A stretch of DNA of 10,720 nucleotides, taken from Caldilinea sp. (lineage in GTDB: Bacteria > Chloroflexota > Anaerolineae > Caldilineales > Caldilineaceae). Positions 6,986 to 10,720 of the stretch are shown here, in pieces; positions within the stretch are counted from its first letter, which is position 1, and each line of letters opens with the position of its first letter. The notes under the pieces were generated by a model. The model was not told the origin of the DNA and ran no database searches. It worked only from the letters and a program-made list of their open reading frames with translations. The translations under genes and the position numbers were made by a program. The DNA lies in the NCBI GenBank assembly GCA_026389955.1, contig JAPLGY010000419.1:1-10720 (forward strand). Direction: 5' to 3'.

Positions 6986-8266
6986 TCACAACACGCGCAG
7001 GATCAGCCCCTTCAAATACTCTCCCTCTGGAAACGTGATGGCCACCGGGTGGTCGGCGCTCTGGTGCAGCCTCTCGAGCACCTGCACAGGCCGACCTGCA
7101 TCGACCGCTGCACCGAAGACGACTTTTTGAAAAAGCTCGGCGCTGACCAGCCCGCTGCAGCTGAACGTTGCCAGAAAACCGCCAGGGCGCAACAGCCGCA
7201 GGGCCAGCCGGTTGATCTCCTTATAGCCGCGGAGGGCACGCTCGATCGCGCCCTGGTTCTGGGCAAATTTGGGCGGGTCCAAAATCACCACGTCGTAGCG
7301 TTCAGCCGGGTCATCCTGCCAGTCGCGCAGCACGGCAAACACATCGCCGGCGATGTTGGCGGTCAGAAGATCCGGGTCGTAGCCGTTGCGCCGCAGGGTC
7401 TGTTCGGCCAGCACCAGGGCATCGAGGCTGCTGTCCAGGTTGGTGACCTGGCGGGCCCCTGCACGCAGCGCATGCACGGCGAACGCGCCGGTGTAGCTGA
7501 ACGCGTTGAGCACCCGTCTACCTGCACAATAGGCCGCCACCCGACGCCGGTTGGCCCGCTGGTCTGTGTAAAAGCCCGTCTTTTGGCCGCGCAGCAGATC
7601 GACAGCAAAGTGCATCCCCTCTTCTTCGACCTCGACCAGCCCCTCCGGCAGCTTTCCTGCCAGCAGCCCACTGGAGGGAGCCAGCCCCTCCAGCCGACGA
7701 GCAGCCATGTCGCTGCGTTCGATGACGCCTTGGCAACCGGTCATGGCGAGCAGCTGGTCTGCCAGATCTTGTTTGCGCCGGTCGATGGCCAGGGTCCCTG
7801 CCTGCAGCACCAAAAAATCGCCCATGCGGTCGACCGTCAGCCCGGGCAGATAATCGCTTTCGGCGTTGACCAGCCGCAGCGCGCTGCACCCTTGCACCTC
7901 TGGCAGAGAGGCCCGCAGTGCCAGCGCGCTCTGCAGCCGTCGCTGCCAGAACGCCGCGTCGATCGACTCTGCCGCCTCCCAGCTCAGCAGGCGCACCTGG
8001 ATCTGGCTGCGCCGGTTGAGATAGCCGCGCGCCAGCCACTGGCCGTCGGCTGCGCAGACCTCGACCACTTCCCCGTCCGGGAGCTCCTCCGGCAGCTGGG
8101 CGATCGCGCCGCTGAAGATCCAGGGATGCTGCTGCCGCACCGGCCTCTCCCGCCCGGGGTTGAGGACGACCCGCCCTTGTTGGTCACGGCCTTGTTGGTT
8201 ACGGCCTGGTTGGTTACGGCCTTGTTGGTTACGGCCTTGTTGGTTACGGCCTGTCCGCTCTCTCAT
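6986..8266 (-). CDS. rlmI: 23S rRNA (cytosine-C5) methyltransferase, RlmI family, with repeat-encoded N-terminal extension
   Basis: The enzyme uses S-adenosylmethionine to make m5C in 23S rRNA (C1962 in E. coli). From the ATG at 8266 it has 426 residues, about 30 more than E. coli RlmI. The extra part is residues 6-31, five GRNQQ-like repeats. Family homology starts at VVLNPGRE. A PUA-type RNA-binding domain (about 33-115) includes HPWIFSGAI. Then come DLLRGQKTGFYTDQRANR (223-240), SAM motif I LNAFSYTGAFAVHAL (253-267), DPPKF (330-334) and SCSG with the probable catalytic Cys370. The C-terminus HPVAITFPEGEYLKGLILRV is diagnostic. The ATG at 8266 is chosen over one at 8341 because GGAGGT sits just upstream of it. 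The start overlaps the end of the 95-residue gene by 23 bases. Confidence 0.93.
   Translation of the reverse strand: MRERTGRNQQGRNQQGRNQPGRNQQGRDQQGRVVLNPGRERPVRQQHPWIFSGAIAQLPEELPDGEVVEVCAADGQWLARGYLNRRSQIQVRLLSWEAAESIDAAFWQRRLQSALALRASLPEVQGCSALRLVNAESDYLPGLTVDRMGDFLVLQAGTLAIDRRKQDLADQLLAMTGCQGVIERSDMAARRLEGLAPSSGLLAGKLPEGLVEVEEEGMHFAVDLLRGQKTGFYTDQRANRRRVAAYCAGRRVLNAFSYTGAFAVHALRAGARQVTNLDSSLDALVLAEQTLRRNGYDPDLLTANIAGDVFAVLRDWQDDPAERYDVVILDPPKFAQNQGAIERALRGYKEINRLALRLLRPGGFLATFSCSGLVSAELFQKVVFGAAVDAGRPVQVLERLHQSADHPVAITFPEGEYLKGLILRVL
8177..8251 (-). repeat. Five-copy 15-base in-frame tandem repeat at the 5' end of rlmI
   Basis: Read on the - strand the unit is GGCCGTAACCAACAA, encoding G-R-N-Q-Q. 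The five copies are adjacent without spacers. Three copies are identical. The copy at 8207-8221 has CCA for CAA (Gln to Pro), and the copy at 8177-8191 has GACC for AACC (Asn to Asp). Since 15 is a multiple of three, gain or loss of copies keeps rlmI in frame. In the reading frame of the upstream 95-residue gene each unit except the GAC copy contains TAA, and the first TAA (8246-8244) is that gene's stop. Confidence 0.95.
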
Positions 8267-8531
8267 CCAAACCTCCGAGCTCCCCCCATCTTTCGTCGGA
8301 CTTTCGATCGGGCGCTTCTGGCGGCCCCACTTCCCATCCATATTCGTCGATCTGGATGCATCTGTCGGGCAGTTCGATCACCCGTGTGACGGCATCGTAG
8401 TCGAAGGGCTGTTGTTTCCCCTCTGCCACCGTCACGATCCCCTGGGCGCGCTGCCCCTGGCGGGTGGTAAAGCGCAGGCGGAAGCCGCGGCCGATGGCCC
8501 AGCGGGCCAGCGCTTTGACATTGGTTCCCAT
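8244..8531 (-). CDS. Small protein of unknown function (95 residues) between carB and rlmI
   Basis: I do not recognise this protein. It starts with ATG at 8531, 8 bases after the carB stop, and ends at a TAA inside the rlmI repeat array. That compact placement, with no competing better frame, supports a real gene. Residues 1-20 (MGTNVKALARWAIGRGFRLR) are basic and look like an amphipathic helix. Residues about 21-68 alternate polar and hydrophobic positions (GIVTVAEG, VTRVIELPDRCIQI, YGWEVG), suggesting a small beta-rich domain. The last ~25 residues are charged and low in complexity and are probably disordered. There is no signal peptide, membrane segment or Cys cluster (one Cys only). There is no clear ribosome site, so translation may be coupled to carB termination. 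A nucleic-acid or regulatory role is possible but unsupported. Confidence 0.65.
   Translation of the reverse strand: MGTNVKALARWAIGRGFRLRFTTRQGQRAQGIVTVAEGKQQPFDYDAVTRVIELPDRCIQIDEYGWEVGPPEAPDRKSDERWGELGGLDERADRP
8271..8276 (-). promoter_or_regulatory. Shine-Dalgarno that sets the rlmI start
   Basis: The - strand reads GGAGGT, then TTGG, then ATG at 8266-8264, giving a GGAGG core 5 bases before the start codon. It lies inside the 3' end of the 95-residue gene. It places initiation immediately before the GRNQQ repeats, so the repeat is predicted to be translated as the N-terminus of the methyltransferase. Confidence 0.75.
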
Positions 8532-8539
8532 AGACGGCT

Positions 8540-10720
<2,181 letters not shown>

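Noticed and set aside
8177..8251. Possible CRISPR-like or regulatory iteron array
   Set aside because: The units are 15 bases, directly adjacent without spacers, in frame within a coding region, and no cas or replication gene is near.
8267..8341. Longer rlmI starting at ATG 8341
   Set aside because: The extra 25 residues overlap the small upstream gene and resemble no RlmI; the ATG at 8266 has a close GGAGGT.
6875..8389. Open frame of 504 codons on the + strand opposite the Nudix gene and rlmI
   Set aside because: It is antisense to rlmI, which matches its family along the full length. The LLVTA repeats at its end are only the reverse reading of the 15-base tandem repeat.

Overview
The window is a densely coded, GC-rich bacterial chromosome segment with nine genes and no intergenic space longer than about 52 bases. 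I see no rRNA, tRNA, CRISPR array, insertion sequence, phage gene or recognisable defence system. The gene content (CarB with a closely spaced downstream cluster, a LysM/M23 peptidase, and a secreted GH99-like protein with a bacterial SH3 domain) and the overall sequence style suggest a free-living heterotroph, perhaps of the Chloroflexota (Caldilinea-like). That lineage guess is inference only, since no marker gene here fixes it.

Left part (1-2981, + strand): an amino-sugar module. A ROK-family protein, cut by the window start, is followed 4 bases later by nagA (N-acetylglucosamine-6-phosphate deacetylase) and then by a double-SIS protein that has the GlmS isomerase catalytic residues but no glutaminase domain. 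The last is therefore best read as a NagB-II-type glucosamine-6-phosphate deaminase. Together NagA and the SIS protein would convert GlcNAc-6-P to GlcN-6-P and then to fructose-6-P plus ammonia. The ROK protein has Ala where ROK kinases have their catalytic Asp, so it is more likely the sugar-sensing repressor of the module than its kinase.

Right part (10720-3005, - strand): seven co-directional, tightly packed or overlapping genes, in transcription order carB (3' part only), a 95-residue unknown protein, rlmI (23S rRNA m5C methyltransferase), a CoA-pyrophosphatase-type Nudix hydrolase, a secreted GH99-like glycosidase with an SH3 domain, hpt (hypoxanthine phosphoribosyltransferase) and a secreted LysM-M23 peptidase. 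Overlaps of 23 bases (unknown/rlmI) and 17 bases (hpt/M23) suggest co-transcription and translational coupling. The two strands converge with only 23 bases between stop codons.

The most unusual sequence structure is a five-copy, in-frame 15-base tandem repeat at the start of rlmI. It adds a GRNQQ-repeat N-terminus to the methyltransferase and also supplies the stop codon of the upstream unknown gene. Most of the window is otherwise ordinary housekeeping and catabolic sequence.
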